Origin: Chromera velia
Lineage: Eukaryota; Sar; Chromeraceae
DNA: 64,000 nucleotides
Direction: 5' to 3'
Assembly (NCBI GenBank): GCA_018398765.1
Contig: JAHBMJ010003524.1
Location: 1-64,000 of the forward strand
Position numbers and translations under genes: made by a program. The notes under the pieces were generated by a model. That model saw only the letters and a program-made list of their open reading frames with translations. It made no database searches and was not told the origin of the DNA. Shown here piece after piece: positions 31,045-43,100 of this stretch; position 1 is the stretch's first letter, and every line of letters starts with the position of its first letter.

Positions 31045-31722
31045 TGTACATAATAGGGGTGTAAGAATGGGGGGGGGGGGTGTATTCGAGCTCTTAGGAC
31101 TCCAGATCCGACGGGGTGACCGTCCCCCCCGTTTGAGCTCTAGGGAGATCAGACCCCTATAAACGGGGACCCCCCCGTTTAGAGAGCTCTAGATGAGAAA
31201 AAGTGCTAGGTCATGAAGACAACCTAGATGATGACCTTCATGAAGCCTAAACTATTCTCAACTCTAACTTAAAACATACTTAAACTTCTGAAATTCTAGC
31301 TAAAATCTTCTTGTAACATTTTGTAACTTAAATAAAATTAACTTCAGCATCAATTGAATTCAACTCCGTCATGAGGTGTCATTAATCAGCTTCTAATTTT
31401 TTCTAATTTGTCATCAAACAAAGAATGGCAGAGGCAGAAACATTTGCGATATAGACATTAGGTAATCGATGTGCCCTTATGTATCAGGGCAGTCATTGTG
31501 CACCTGCAGAAAGGCGACTCAAAAAATTAATTTTGATCGTGCGCACAAACTCCGCGCGCNNNNNNNNNNNNNNNNNGTTTGATCCGACGGGTCCCCCCCC
31601 CCGTTTGCGCTCTGCAGCCCCGTCTGAAGGACGGGGCCCCCCCGTCGGGCAGGCTCCTACCTGCCCCGCTGACGGGGTCCCCCCCCCCGTCCAAAAGAGA
31701 TTTTACACCCCTATTGTACATA
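31045..31722. mobile_element. Non-autonomous DNA transposon with 12-bp TIRs and 8-bp TSDs
   Basis: ATAGGGGTGTAA at 31053-31064 is matched by its exact inverse complement TTACACCCCTAT at 31703-31714. The element is flanked by the same 8 bases, TGTACATA, at 31045-31052 and 31715-31722. Inside each end are G- or C-runs and the motif GATCCGACGGG (31107 and 31579). Eight-bp duplications and a TAGGG-type end fit hAT-superfamily elements. It is 662 bp long including 17 Ns and has no transposase, so it would need one supplied elsewhere. Confidence 0.8.
31560..31576. other. Assembly gap (17 N)
   Basis: Run of N inside the DNA transposon, next to C-rich homopolymer tracts that are hard to sequence. 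Confidence 1.
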
Positions 31723-32369
31723 TATAGCAAATACAAATCACGTACCACAATTTTTAACAAACTGCTTCATTGGAATAACAAGTGAAAATAATTGTTTTGA
31801 TTAACTGGTTGCAGTGATTAACTATTAACATTGTTAATCTAATTATAATATTAATTTAAATAATGTTATGTTTTATTGTAAACGAATAAAAAAATTTTTT
31901 AAAAATTAAAAGCCACTAAAAAAGCCATATATCGGCAATTGACTTTGTTTCTTGTTATTGGATCAACAAATTGAATTAGATTATAAAATAGCTAGTAAAG
32001 CAGTGTTTTTTTTTGTTAAAACTTGAATTTATAGTCTATTTTTACCCAAAAATAACCTCCAGAATGAACTTTTTTTTTTTGTCGTGGCCTTCTCGATCCC
32101 TAGCTCGATCCGATCTCAAATTTCTATGAATTTCGATATACTGTACCACTTAAAACGTCTGTGTAGGTAGTGGTGACACCCAGTTGTACCGAGCTGTACC
32201 TTATATTTATAGTATTAAACACCAACAAACAACACAAATGGCCCTGAAATGGGAGCACAATTCTTCCAGAGAATAAACAGAAATCCGTTTAAAAAGAACA
32301 AAACACAAATAATTTCAAATACACTGAGGGGATCACAGTTAAAACAAACAAGCTTTGACATACTTTTAA
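31723..32369. other. AT-rich intergenic DNA
   Basis: Strongly AT-rich with long T and A runs and no conserved open frame or RNA gene that I can see. Composition differs sharply from the flanking genes. Confidence 0.6.
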
Positions 32370-34266
32370 GGTTGGATTCTGTTTATCTCTCGACTGGATC
32401 AACCTTCCTTCCTTATGGTTGGATTCTAGTTATCTCTCAACTGGATCAACCTTCCTTCCTCATGGTTAGATTCTAGTTATCTCTCAACAGGGATAACCTT
32501 CCTTCCTCATGGTTGGATTCTAGTTATCTCTCAACTGGACCAACCTTCTTTCCTCATGGTTGGATTCTCTTTATCTCTCAACTGGACCAACATTCCTTCC
32601 TCATGGTTGGATTCTCTTTATCTCTCAACTGGACCAACCTTAATTCCTTCCTCATGGTTGGATTCTCTTTATCTCTCAACTGGGACAACCTTAATTCCTT
32701 CCTCATGGTTGGATTCTCTTTATCTCTCAACTGGGACAACTTTTCTTCTTTATGGTTGGATTCTCTTTATCTCTCAACTGGATCAACCTTCCTTCCTCAT
32801 GGTTGGATTCTCTTTATCTCTCAACTAGGACAACCTTCCTTCCGCATGGTTAGATTCTGTTAATCTCTCAACTGGACCAACCTTCTTTCCTCATAGTTGG
32901 ATTCTCTTTATCTTTCAACTGGGACAACCTTCCTTCCTTATGGTTGGATTCTGCTTATCTCTCAACTGGACCAACCTTCCTTCCTCATGGTTGGATTCTG
33001 TTTATCTCTCAACTGGATCAACCTTCCTTCCTCATGGTTGGATTCTCTTTATCTCTCAACTGGGATAACCTTCCTTCCGCATGGTTAGATTCTGTTAATC
33101 TCTCAACTGGACCAACCTTCTTTCCTCATAGTTGGATTCTCTTTATCTTTCAACTGGGACAACCTTCCTTCCTCATGGTTGAATTCTCTTTATCTCTCAA
33201 CTGGACCAACATTCCTTCCTTATGGTTGGATTCTCTTTATCTCTCAACTGGGACAACCTTCCTTCTTCATGGTTGGATTCTCTTTATCTCTCAACTGGGA
33301 CAACCTTCCTTCCTCATGGTTGGATTCTGTTTATCTCTCAACTGGACCAACCTTCTTTCCTCATAGTTGGATTCTCTTTATCTTTTAACTGGGACAACCT
33401 TCCTTCCTCATGGTTGGATTCTGCTTATCTCTCAACTGGACCAACCTTCCTTCCTCATGGTTGGATTCTGTTTATCTCTCAACTGGGACAACCTTCCGTC
33501 CTCATGGTTGAATTCTCTTTATCTCTCAACTGGACCAACATTCCTTCCTCATGGTTGGATTCTCTTTATCTCTCAACTGGGACAACCTTAATTCCTTCCT
33601 CATGGTTGGATTCTGTTTATCTCTCAACAGGGATAACCTTCCTTCTTCATAGTTGGATTCTGTTTATCTCTCAACTGGACCAAACTTCCTTCCTCATGGT
33701 TGGATTCTGTTTATCTCTCAACTGGACCAACCTTCCTTCCTCATGGTTGGATTCTCTTTATCTCTCAACTGGGACAACCTTAATTCCTTCCTCATGGTTG
33801 GATTCTGTTTATCTCTCAACAGGGACAACCTTTCTTCCTCATGGTTGGATTCTGTTTGTCTCTTAACTGGACCAACCTTCCTTCCTCATGGTTGGATTCT
33901 GTTTATCTCTCACTGGACCAAACTTCCTTTCTCATGGTTGGATTCTGTTTGTCTCTTAACTGGACCAACCTTCCTTCCTCATGGTTGGATTCTGTTTATC
34001 TCTCAACTGAGACAACCTTCCTTCCTCATGGTTGGATTCTCTTTATCTCTCAACTGGACCAACCTTCCTTCCTCATGGTTGGATTCTGCTTATCTCTCAA
34101 CTGGATCAACTTTCCTTCCTCATGGTTGGATTCTCTTTATCTCTCAACTGGGATAACCTTCCTTCCTCATGGTTGGATTCTCTTTATCTCTCAACAGGGA
34201 CAACCTTAATTCCTTCCTCATGGTTGGATTCTGTTTATCTCTCAACTGGGACAACCTTAATTCCTG
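32370..34266. repeat. 47-bp minisatellite, about 40 copies
   Basis: The unit includes CATGGTTGGATTCT, (C/G)TTTATCTCTCAACTGG, and (G)ACCAACCTTCCTTCCT. Spacing is mostly 47 bp, with 51-bp variants that carry an extra TTAA. Because 47 is not a multiple of 3 and the unit lacks stops in most positions, long open frames run through it in all three forward frames; these cycle through the same peptide and are not evidence of a gene. Confidence 0.95.
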
Positions 34267-34380
34267 AGCAGCACTGGCATAAGACAACCTCCATGCAGAA
34301 ACAATTCAAATAAACAAAAAAGCCTTAAAGACTTTTACGTTCCTCCATGAAATGAGACGGGCGACAATGAACTGCCAATG

Positions 34381-34413
<33 letters not shown>

Positions 34414-34545
34414 ATGAAATCGGAACATGCAATATTGAACGGCGTCAAGTGTTGCACAAATGAATCATTGACAGTGCGATATTGTGTGTTTTTATACTCA
34501 AAGCGTAGGAATGAACTATTGACTGCTTGATCTGCCTTTGTATAC
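34267..34545. repeat. Intergenic spacer with (CA)n
   Basis: Contains a CA repeat at about 34383-34411 and otherwise unremarkable AT-rich DNA downstream of the phosphatase gene. No coding sequence seen. Confidence 0.6.
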
Positions 34546-34861
34546 TTAAAGCGCCTCGACCAATTCCTGCACGCTAATCAAGGGGAAGCACTCTATTGCC
34601 ACAGGTTTCGACGTTTCAATTTCAAAGTCGTCATCCAAACGGGCGCCGTTCTCGATTTGATCCCAGTCAATTTGTGCGTAGGGTTGCAAGAGGCTGCATG
34701 CAATCAACCACAAAGTCCAAAGTCGAAAGATGGATTGGGGTATACTTTTTGTTTCTGTTTGACTGTGTGAGGCGAATTTGATGCGTGTTCAGAACAGAGA
34801 AAACAAATGTGTGAGTCCTTCATGCAGGCGTCGCTTGATGAGCATTTGCAACAGCTGTTCA

Positions 34862-34895
<34 letters not shown>

Positions 34896-34951
34896 TGCAC
34901 ACATTTACTGTCTCTCTCTCTCTCTCTCTCTCATACACACACACACATTAA

Positions 34952-34987
<36 letters not shown>

Positions 34988-35005
34988 TACTTGTACACAC
35001 ATTTA

Positions 35006-35044
<39 letters not shown>

Positions 35045-35071
35045 GCACGCACGCACGCACGCACACACATA

Positions 35072-35108
<37 letters not shown>

Positions 35109-35117
35109 ACAAGCACG

Positions 35118-35148
<31 letters not shown>

Positions 35149-37524
35149 TTACACAATCTCAAACACGAACTCCAATCAGACTCCCCAACCCATGCAGGAA
35201 ATACGCACGCGACCAGCCCGACCGACCATCGTTCAGGGGCCCCTCCTTCTCGCCAGTGGAAACTTTGAGCAGCAAAATTTTTGGTTTGCATCGAAGTGGA
35301 TTCGTGATTATCGAGGTGCTTGTCAAACGTGTCTTTTTTGAACCCACAAGCCTCATCGCTGTCGTTCATTTTCCCCCTCTTCGTGCATTCCTTCGGTGAG
35401 ACGTCCAAAGACACAGCCGGCCCCGCCCCTTGGCCGAAGCACAAATCAATCATCCAGTCCCAGGTGGTGTGTCCTACTGCCTGACCTTTCAAACCGAGCT
35501 TTTCATTCACGCTCTTCACCTCACCACATGTTTTTTCAAGCTCTCTATCCATTCCTCTGAACACAAACTTCTGGCTTTTGTTTTCCTTCAATCTCTTTGG
35601 CAGACGACCCAGCCCCCTCCACCATGTCACACCGTTCGCATGACTCTGATAATGGTCCTTTCCATTTGTTGCCAATGGCCAGGGTTTAGAGGGACAAGTC
35701 ATTTTGGCCCTGGCCAGCATAGTTCTGAGTGCCAAGTCGTCACGTTGAAGGATCCACGCGACAGCTGCTTCTTGAAGTCGTTCTTCGAGTTCGTCTATTT
35801 GATCCTCTAATTCTTCTTCTTTGCTTTCGTCGCCTTCATCTGACGCCGCTACCCATTCCATTCTCTTCTTCTTCAACTTATCCGACAGTTGGGTGATCTC
35901 CTGCATTCCGTCGTCCCCCGCAGCTTGGATCACATAGTCCATTCCGCAGTCAAACATGCGCTCGTAATGCGCGTTTGCGACTCTATTGATGATCGAGATC
36001 GCCCCCTTTTGCCTCTTCTCGAGGGTGTCGAAAGAACGGTTCTCACAGGCGCGGGCCAGAGCCTTGTCCGCAATTGCAGGGGAGAGCCCTCCGTGGGCAA
36101 ACAGGACTCCCGACTTGGACACGAACACCACGGGCCTCTCACGAAGCCATGCCACCACCTCTGCTGTCTTGCCCACACCCAACGCACCTGCATTGTTCCA
36201 GACAAAAAAGAATGTGCGCACAGGGATTGGAACCTCCATTCTCATTTTGTGTGTGAAGACGACATGACACACATTTGTTGGCATGAGTGCCTGCAAAGAA
36301 ATACGCACGCACTCGGAGGGAGGAAGAGAGGTGGAGAAGGAACTCAGATGCAAAGACAGAAAAACAGATTCAGAGAGAAAAAGTGATGTAGTCACAAGCA
36401 CATAACGATGCACAGCCAACCATCCAGATACACGCGCTGACTAACCCTTTGTCCTCTCCCTCAATGGCCAGTCGTCTTTGTCAGCGCTCACGCCCGCGTT
36501 CCTGTCTGGTGAGAGGAGGAGAATGAACTCCTCATGGTTGCCCAGCATGGGAATCAGTTTGTCCTCCCATCCCCTCTGGAGTCTCATCAACGTCTCGATG
36601 ATCGTCAGACCTCTCTCACCTCTGATGAGCACACACGCACGCACACAGACACCCACACACACGCACACACACACACACACACACACGCACGCACGCACGC
36701 ACACACACACACACACACACACGCACGGATGAGAACGACAGTCTACAAGGCGAAGACGGAGAAGTCAAAGGGAGGATTCACCTGTATAAGATAGTTCTGA
36801 GCAATTTTCATCATGTTGAAAACTCAAAAGGTGTGCTCCTCGTTCTGTGTTTATATATTCTCCTAGCTCCCCGTCGGACTCCCTCCGCCGCAGTTTTTGC
36901 ACGAATGTTTATATACATTTTTCTGTTATTTACTTTTTCTTCCGCCTTTGCTCCTTTCCCTCCTTCTGAGGCTGCTTGCCCTCCCTCGCTCTCATTTGAG
37001 ACATCCTTGCTGTCTCCTTCTCTCCCACCCCTCTCTGCATGTGAACGCTTCCTCTTTCTTTCAATGCTTTGCGAAGTCAGGGTGATCGGAATTCTATAAA
37101 GATACCTTTCCTCGACAAGCAAATTGTCCTAAGTAAGCACCTCATCGGCTCGCGTTTTGGCATGAGGCTTTTCAAAGCGAGTAGATGGATGTTCAGTGCT
37201 TCCTGTCGGCATGCACATCCTGATGCATACATGCATGTGCATACATATATATAAAAATGTGTGAATGGATCATGCACACCGGTCCGACCTGTCAACATAG
37301 TCTCCGGTGAGTACAATCTCAAAGTCCTCCTCCTTGGCTCCTTCCTTCCACTGAATTTCCGCTTTCTTATCCAGCGTAAACTTGCCGGTCGTGAGGAGCG
37401 ACTGGTAGAAAAAAGATTCGTCGCCATGAAAATCCCCCAAGCCGAAAACTTCATACCCGGCTGCCGCAACGCAACTCAGGCACAGCACCACCAACGCAGT
37501 CAAGACAGACAGAGAGAGAGCCAT
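34546..37524 (-). CDS. Secreted Shewanella-like (SLP/SHLP) protein phosphatase
   Basis: Exons on the minus strand: 37524-37289, 36621-36446, 36187-35227 and 34693-34546 (stop TAA). They join to 506 codons in one frame. The chosen ATG gives a clean signal peptide (MALSLSVLTALVVLCLSCVA); an upstream in-frame ATG at 37569 would bury it. Metallophosphoesterase motifs are complete: GDFHGD (Asp31, His33), GDYVDRGE (Asp75), GNHEE (Asn107, His108), FAHGGLSP (His169) and GHT (about His377). GDxHGD with GNHEE and HGG is the Shewanella-like phosphatase pattern known from plants, algae and Plasmodium, which have two-metal serine/threonine or tyrosine phosphatase activity. A charged coiled coil (about 233-285) interrupts the domain between HGG and the WWRGL/GHT part. 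The last exon carries an acidic tail ending ELVEAL. The large last intron holds CA repeats. Confidence 0.85.
34863..35152. repeat. CA/CT microsatellite cluster in phosphatase intron
   Basis: Several (CA)n, (CT)n and (GCAC)n runs inside the intron 34694-35226. Open frames over it (Thr/His or Cys/Val repeats) are artefacts. Confidence 0.95.
36641..36723. repeat. CA/GCAC microsatellite
   Basis: Lies in the intron between phosphatase exons 1 and 2 (36622-37288); the rest of that intron is pyrimidine-rich on the plus strand, with no exon found. Confidence 0.95.
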
Positions 37525-38213
37525 CTTCTTCTGCTGGAGTCTTGAATGACTGAGAAGGGACTCGATCATAACATGACCCACAGGGGGTCTTAGTACTAAG
37601 GTGCCGTCTCTCGAGCCGAAGTACCTTTTACCTGTGAAATTCGGAATATGTATGTTCCGGGAACCGGATTTGGGGGTGCTGGTGAAAGGTCAAACCTCCA
37701 TTCCGTGATTGCATCAAGCTGCAGGTTCTTGATTGCAGATTTTTCAATTGGCGCATGAGGTATAAATGCATGTCTTGCAGATCGAATTAAGTCGATCTAG
37801 CTGAAGAATGCTGAAGAGATCCTTTTTATATTGCGCATGATATCCTTTTTTTTAAAAAAAAATCTGTATATATGCGTGCATGCCTGCACGCGCGCGCGCT
37901 TTGCGCCCATGCACAGACACGACGGGACTGCACCATGGAATTAATTGACTTAACTGCAGTGATCGATCAACCGAAGCGCAATTAATTGAGCGCATCATTC
38001 AAAGGAGACCGTTAGAAGAGCTTATATATACCTGTGCACCTTTTGAAGTTCAAGTCGTCTGATTGTGTTCTGGTGCGCAGCCTAAAAAGCTGGAAGCGCG
38101 AATTGCGAAACAGCTTTGCACAGAGACTGGGCTGAGATGCACATCCGTGGTCCGTCTACGTGCGTTTTCTGTCTCATGTCTGGAGACGGTTAACCCTTCC
38201 GAAAAACCAACTC
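37525..38213. promoter_or_regulatory. Divergent intergenic region between phosphatase and helical-repeat gene
   Basis: About 690 bp separate the two divergent start codons, so both promoters should lie here. A TATA-like TTATATATA is at about 38021. TGCATGC-type palindromes and a CGCGCGCGC run occur at 37875-37900. No functional site can be assigned with confidence. Confidence 0.35.
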
Positions 38214-40066
38214 ATGCGGCAAACTTCTATGCGACACTGCTTGTCCCGCTCCCCCCGCTCACCCTCTTGGTGTCTTTGTCCCCCATTTTCCGTCGTTCAG
38301 GCGCAAGCGGACAGGTTCGTGAACCGTCTCGACAGGGAGACGGGTGAAGTTACCGTCTCCTCCCGTCTCCCTCCTCTGTTCACAAATGTTCGTGCGCAGT
38401 CAAACCATTCCTCCTCGGCCTCCTCTTCCCAGCGGGATGGGTGGAAGGGCCCGCTGCACGTGAATTCGTTAACTTCGAGTTACTTTGACAGGAAGAAGAC
38501 GAATAGGAGTGTGCCGTCGATAGTCCAAAAAAAGAGAGGGGGCCTTCCAGAAGCTCCCACTCGGGGCGTTCCCTTTCGACGTCTCGATCAGATGAGAGAA
38601 GAGTGGGAGGCCGAGAGGAAGCGAATGGAGTCCGTCAGCCAGTGGCACACAGAGAGAACAGACCACATCACGCGCCTCTCCGAAAAAGTCTCCAACCCTC
38701 CCGAAAGGGAAAACGAGAAGGAAAGAAGAGGAGACAGAGACATCCCTTCAGCCTCACCAAGCGCCTTTGCCTTCGCACCTGGCTTAGAGACAGCACCGGC
38801 TCCTGTGCCATATGAGCATAGCATTGCTGCACACTCAGGCGGCGACTCGCACCACGACGATTTTCACTTAGGAGGCCGGGGCGAAAGTGGAGAAAAAGAT
38901 GCTGCTGAGTCAAGAGCAGCAGAAGACTCAGAAGACAGAGCCTCCTCGACCGCCTCGCGTCTTCGTGCACGCGCGCGTCTCGAGCGATTCTCCGCATCTC
39001 CCTCTGAAACGTGGCGTCAGGGGTGGGATTTAGATTGGAGTGCGGAGGCAGGGGCGACAGGGGTGAGAGGAGGACCCGGGGGAATAGACAGAGACGGAGT
39101 TTTGAGATCCGACTTTGATGAGGGCGTATTGGCAGACGCTCGGTATGTGAAGGTCTTCTTGGAAGACTTGGACATGTGGAAACCCGTCAGGCTGTTGAAC
39201 CCGTCACAGCTTTTCAGAGTGGTGGATCGTGAAGTGTCAGAACATAGAGAGAGAGGAAGAGAGCAGGGGGGGATGGAGAAAAGTGCTGTGGAAACAAAGC
39301 CGCAGCTTTGGTATGAGTTGATTGCACGCGGAGAGTTTATTTCAGGGAGTTTGAGCACGGGACAGTTGGTGGGGCTCATACGTCTGTTTGCAGAAGCGGG
39401 GGTGAAGGAGAAGAAGCTGTTTGAGAGATTCGCCCAGGAGATTTTGGTGCATGCGTGCGCGTTGCGGTCTGGGGATCTGCCGGTGATTGCGCGTGCGTAT
39501 GCAATCGCGGGTATTCGGCATGAAGGTCTGATGAACGTTCTTTCGTTGACGCTGACGGAAATTGAGACAGAGAGACAGGGGGGGGAGGAGGCGGGGGACT
39601 CTCCGTCCCGGTCGGAGTCGCTGAGTCCACACGACGCGGCGGAGTTGTTGAGGGCATTTGCGGATTCAGACCTGAGAGCAACTGATGATCTTTATGCTGT
39701 CTGCTTTCGGCTTTTGTCTGAAGAGGTCCGTCGACAAGGGACTGTGGTGACCTCAGTGTCCGTCCAATTTTGCCCTCTCAGTCTCCGTCCTCCTTTCGGA
39801 CTCACTCAGAGAGGCACACAATTTCGTTCCTTGCTTGAGTGCTTCTTTTTTTTTGCTTCATTTCATTCCATTGCTCAAGTGCTCATCCCTCTTTATTTTA
39901 TGCCGTCAATGGGGTCTCTGCCTGTCAGAGGAGAAGTGTGTGAGTGAGAAGTGGAAAAGCACGAGAAAACCCCAGGAAGGATCGATGGGCACCCCGAGTC
40001 TTTTCGTTCTATGTTTGCCTCCGTTTTGTGTTTGGCTGCGTGATTTGCAGGGCCTCTTTCCCTCCC

Positions 40067-40110
<44 letters not shown>

Positions 40111-43100
40111 TGTGTGCGTGTGTGTGTGTGTGTGTGTGTTCGTGTGTGAATGTGCGTACGTGTGTGTGTGTGTTTGCTGTCTTTGTGCAGTTGTCCGTTG
40201 AAGCAGGAAACATCATTGAAGGAACTGGGCCGGATGGGTCCCTCGGTGGATTTTTGTCTCTTCTCGCAGACCGCATGGACTTGTTCTTGAGGTGCGGCTG
40301 TCCAGTTCCCTCCTTCGCAGATGCATGGCTTGGGAGCCTCCTGCAGGTGAGTGGGAGGTTCTTGGGAAGAGAAACAAATGGAGATGCACGGAGACGTGAA
40401 GAAGAAAGAATTAACCGAGCAGAGCATTGTGCACACGTGGGGTATGCATCTCTACGCTTTGTTTCTCTGCTTCGTTTCGTCAATCCATTCTCTATTCGTT
40501 CTTCCTATCTGTCGATCCACCAAGTCGATTCTCCGTCTGTCCTTCTCTCTCTCTCTTTCTGCAGAGTGAGAGGGGGAGGTGCATGTCAGAAAGGGGGGGA
40601 GAGGGGGAGGTGCGGCTTCTGGAGTCGTTGTGCTCGATTGGGCTGCCTCGCTTGGCCGGTCTCCTTGTTGAGTCTTCAGCAGAGTCTGCGCGAGAGGAGG
40701 GGAAGGAGGAAGAGGAATCGTCGGACGAAGAAGAGGAACTGTGGGACGATACGAAGACGAAAAAGGAAGAATATGTGAGAAAAGCGAAAGCGCTGTCAAG
40801 AGATCTCCTCGTATGGTTTCAGGTGAGTGAGTACTGTATGTCCCTCTTTCAATGGGACTTGAGCGTTTCTCGTTCGTTCATGTGTCGGGAGGTTTTCTGA
40901 ATGCCTGCTTACTGAACTCAAATGATTGCGTCCACTGAAAAAAAAAGATCTCGTTGTCGGGGTACAACAAGAACAACATCGATCCAGCGGTTGGTTGGTT
41001 TCTTTGGTGTGTCTCCTGCCTACCTGATTGCCTGCCTGCCTGGTTGGTTGGTTGGTTGCAGCACGTGGAATCGTGTGGGAGGGATTCGAGAGGGGGGATC
41101 TCGTTGCGCTCTGGTGTTTCTGGGGACATCAGAGAGGAAGATCGAGAAGTCTCTGAATGTTCGCATGCCCTTGCGCTGGCCTCTCTCCGATTTGTTCGGA
41201 CCTTCTCCTTCGCTGTGCCTGGCGGTCATGCATCGGAGGATGTTGGAGAGGACGACAACAGCGTTACTCAACAAATGGTATCTGATGCCCTTCTCGTTGC
41301 GGCAAGGAGGGTTCGTCGTGCCAGTCTGGCATTGGAGGGGAAAGAGAAAAGCTCAAGGGGGTGTTTGGAAAGGAAGAGGGAGAGCCTGGAGCTGTTGGAG
41401 GAAATTAGGAAAGTAATTTCTACAGTCCCGGGAGGAAATGGAGAGGAGGGGACGGGAGTTTGTGTTGGTCTGTTGGGGGCTTCTTGTGCAAGTGCCGTGC
41501 GAAATTTGGGGATTTCATCGGGGAGAAGTCTGCTGACACATGTGGAGATGGCAGTCGTGACGCGGGCTCTGCGAGAGGTTGCCGGCTTCCCTTTCAGGTG
41601 TCTAGAGGGGGGGTCTTGTCGAGTGGAGATTTTGAGGGGCATCGAGTCTCTGAGGGAAGCGGAGGGGAGCAAGGAGCTGGAAGGAGGATGGGGAAAGCCG
41701 TGGGTTGAGTGTCTGGTCTTGGGTTCGAATCTTTTATCAGAATTGAGCTTGATGGTCGGTGTGTGGGGGGGTCTCTGATGCACACCTAATGAGTGATCTC
41801 CTCGGTCATCAACAGTATTTTATATGGTTCTCCGTGTATCATGCAACGTCTTTGGGGTGATTTGTGAGCGTCAGTACCGTTTTCGGGAAGTGAGTGGCAA
41901 AGAAAGCGTGAAGGGATTGCTGTATTTTTTCTACTTCACATGTCGCGTTTTTACGCATCTTGAGTTGCCCTTCTTCTCCTTAGAGCTGTCTAGAAATTTG
42001 AGGGCGGGCAAGCAGGGAAAGGGTTGATTGAGTCAATCAATTAAACAGAGGCCTGCGATATTCTCCCTCTGTGCAAATTACCTCTAATAGTCGGTCAGGG
42101 AGCAGAAAAGACAACCCTACTGTGTGTGGCCATTTTCTGCTCTTCCTTCCTTCTCTTCGACATATTGCAGGCGGAGAATAGAGCCCGAAGAGTGGTCCCG
42201 GAAAGCGACGTTACTTCTCTCATTGCGCCGGGAAAGGGCGCTTATTTACTCGATTTGGTGTCCCTCTCATCCTGCGTGGAGGAGGGGGCGTCTCTGTGGG
42301 CAGTCGCCACCCGTGTCTGCAAGGGCAGCGCAAGAGAGATCGAAATCGAGAGCCGCAGGGAGATGAAGGAGGGGGGCGGGCGGGTGGGGCCGAAAGGACG
42401 TCTTCAGTTTGTCCGATCGATGGCTGCATTGAAGAAGGCGGTGGTAATACAGGTGAGTTAGTAGGGGGGTTGGTGAGACAGACTCAAAGGTTGCATGGAG
42501 GGGGAAAAGGTGGCGGCTCGCTGGTTGGGGGGCTTTGTTGGCACTGCAGTGTGGTTCGGTATTCATCTGTCTTTCCTTCTTTCTGTCTGTCAATGATATG
42601 ACCTGCGCCCCCTATAAATTGAATGGTCGATATCATGTGCTGGTGACCTCTCTCCGTCTGCCTTCAGCGCCTTTCTTGATCGTGGCATAATCGCTTCGCA
42701 CCGTTGTTTTTTCTCTCCACTTCTGCCCTCCCTTTATTTACTCACTCACTTACTCACTCACTTATTCTGTCACTCAGGAATTCAGCAATTGGACAAGATT
42801 AAGTCATGATGGACTGACTGCCTTGGTCTGTTGCAGAGACGGATGGCAAGTTCTGTTTCTTCGTTGAGTGAGACCACAGGTGGGGGGCCTGCTGCTGCTG
42901 CTGCTGTGCGGGAGGGAGAAGCTGTTCCAATTCTTTTTATTTTATTATGTTGTGGAATTTGGTGTCCTTCATGCCATGGTGTAGACACGGTATTGGTGCG
43001 ACAGTGCGACACCGTCTGTGTGTCTCTGGCTGCATCCTTCAATGTGAACCCATGAGTGAGTGAGTGAGTGAGTTAGTTAGTTAGTGAGTGAGTGAGTGAG

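Noticed and set aside
32513-34313. Long forward open frames over the minisatellite (up to 214 residues)
   Set aside because: They arise because the 47-bp unit has few stops in any frame; all three frames encode the same cycling peptide. No start context, splice partner or homology.
35025-36419. Single 464-residue phosphatase exon running into Cys/Val repeats
   Set aside because: Splicing at 36187 (TGCAG) and 35227 (GTCGGT) removes the non-homologous N-terminus and the microsatellite tail, and joins to a good terminal exon at 34693-34546.
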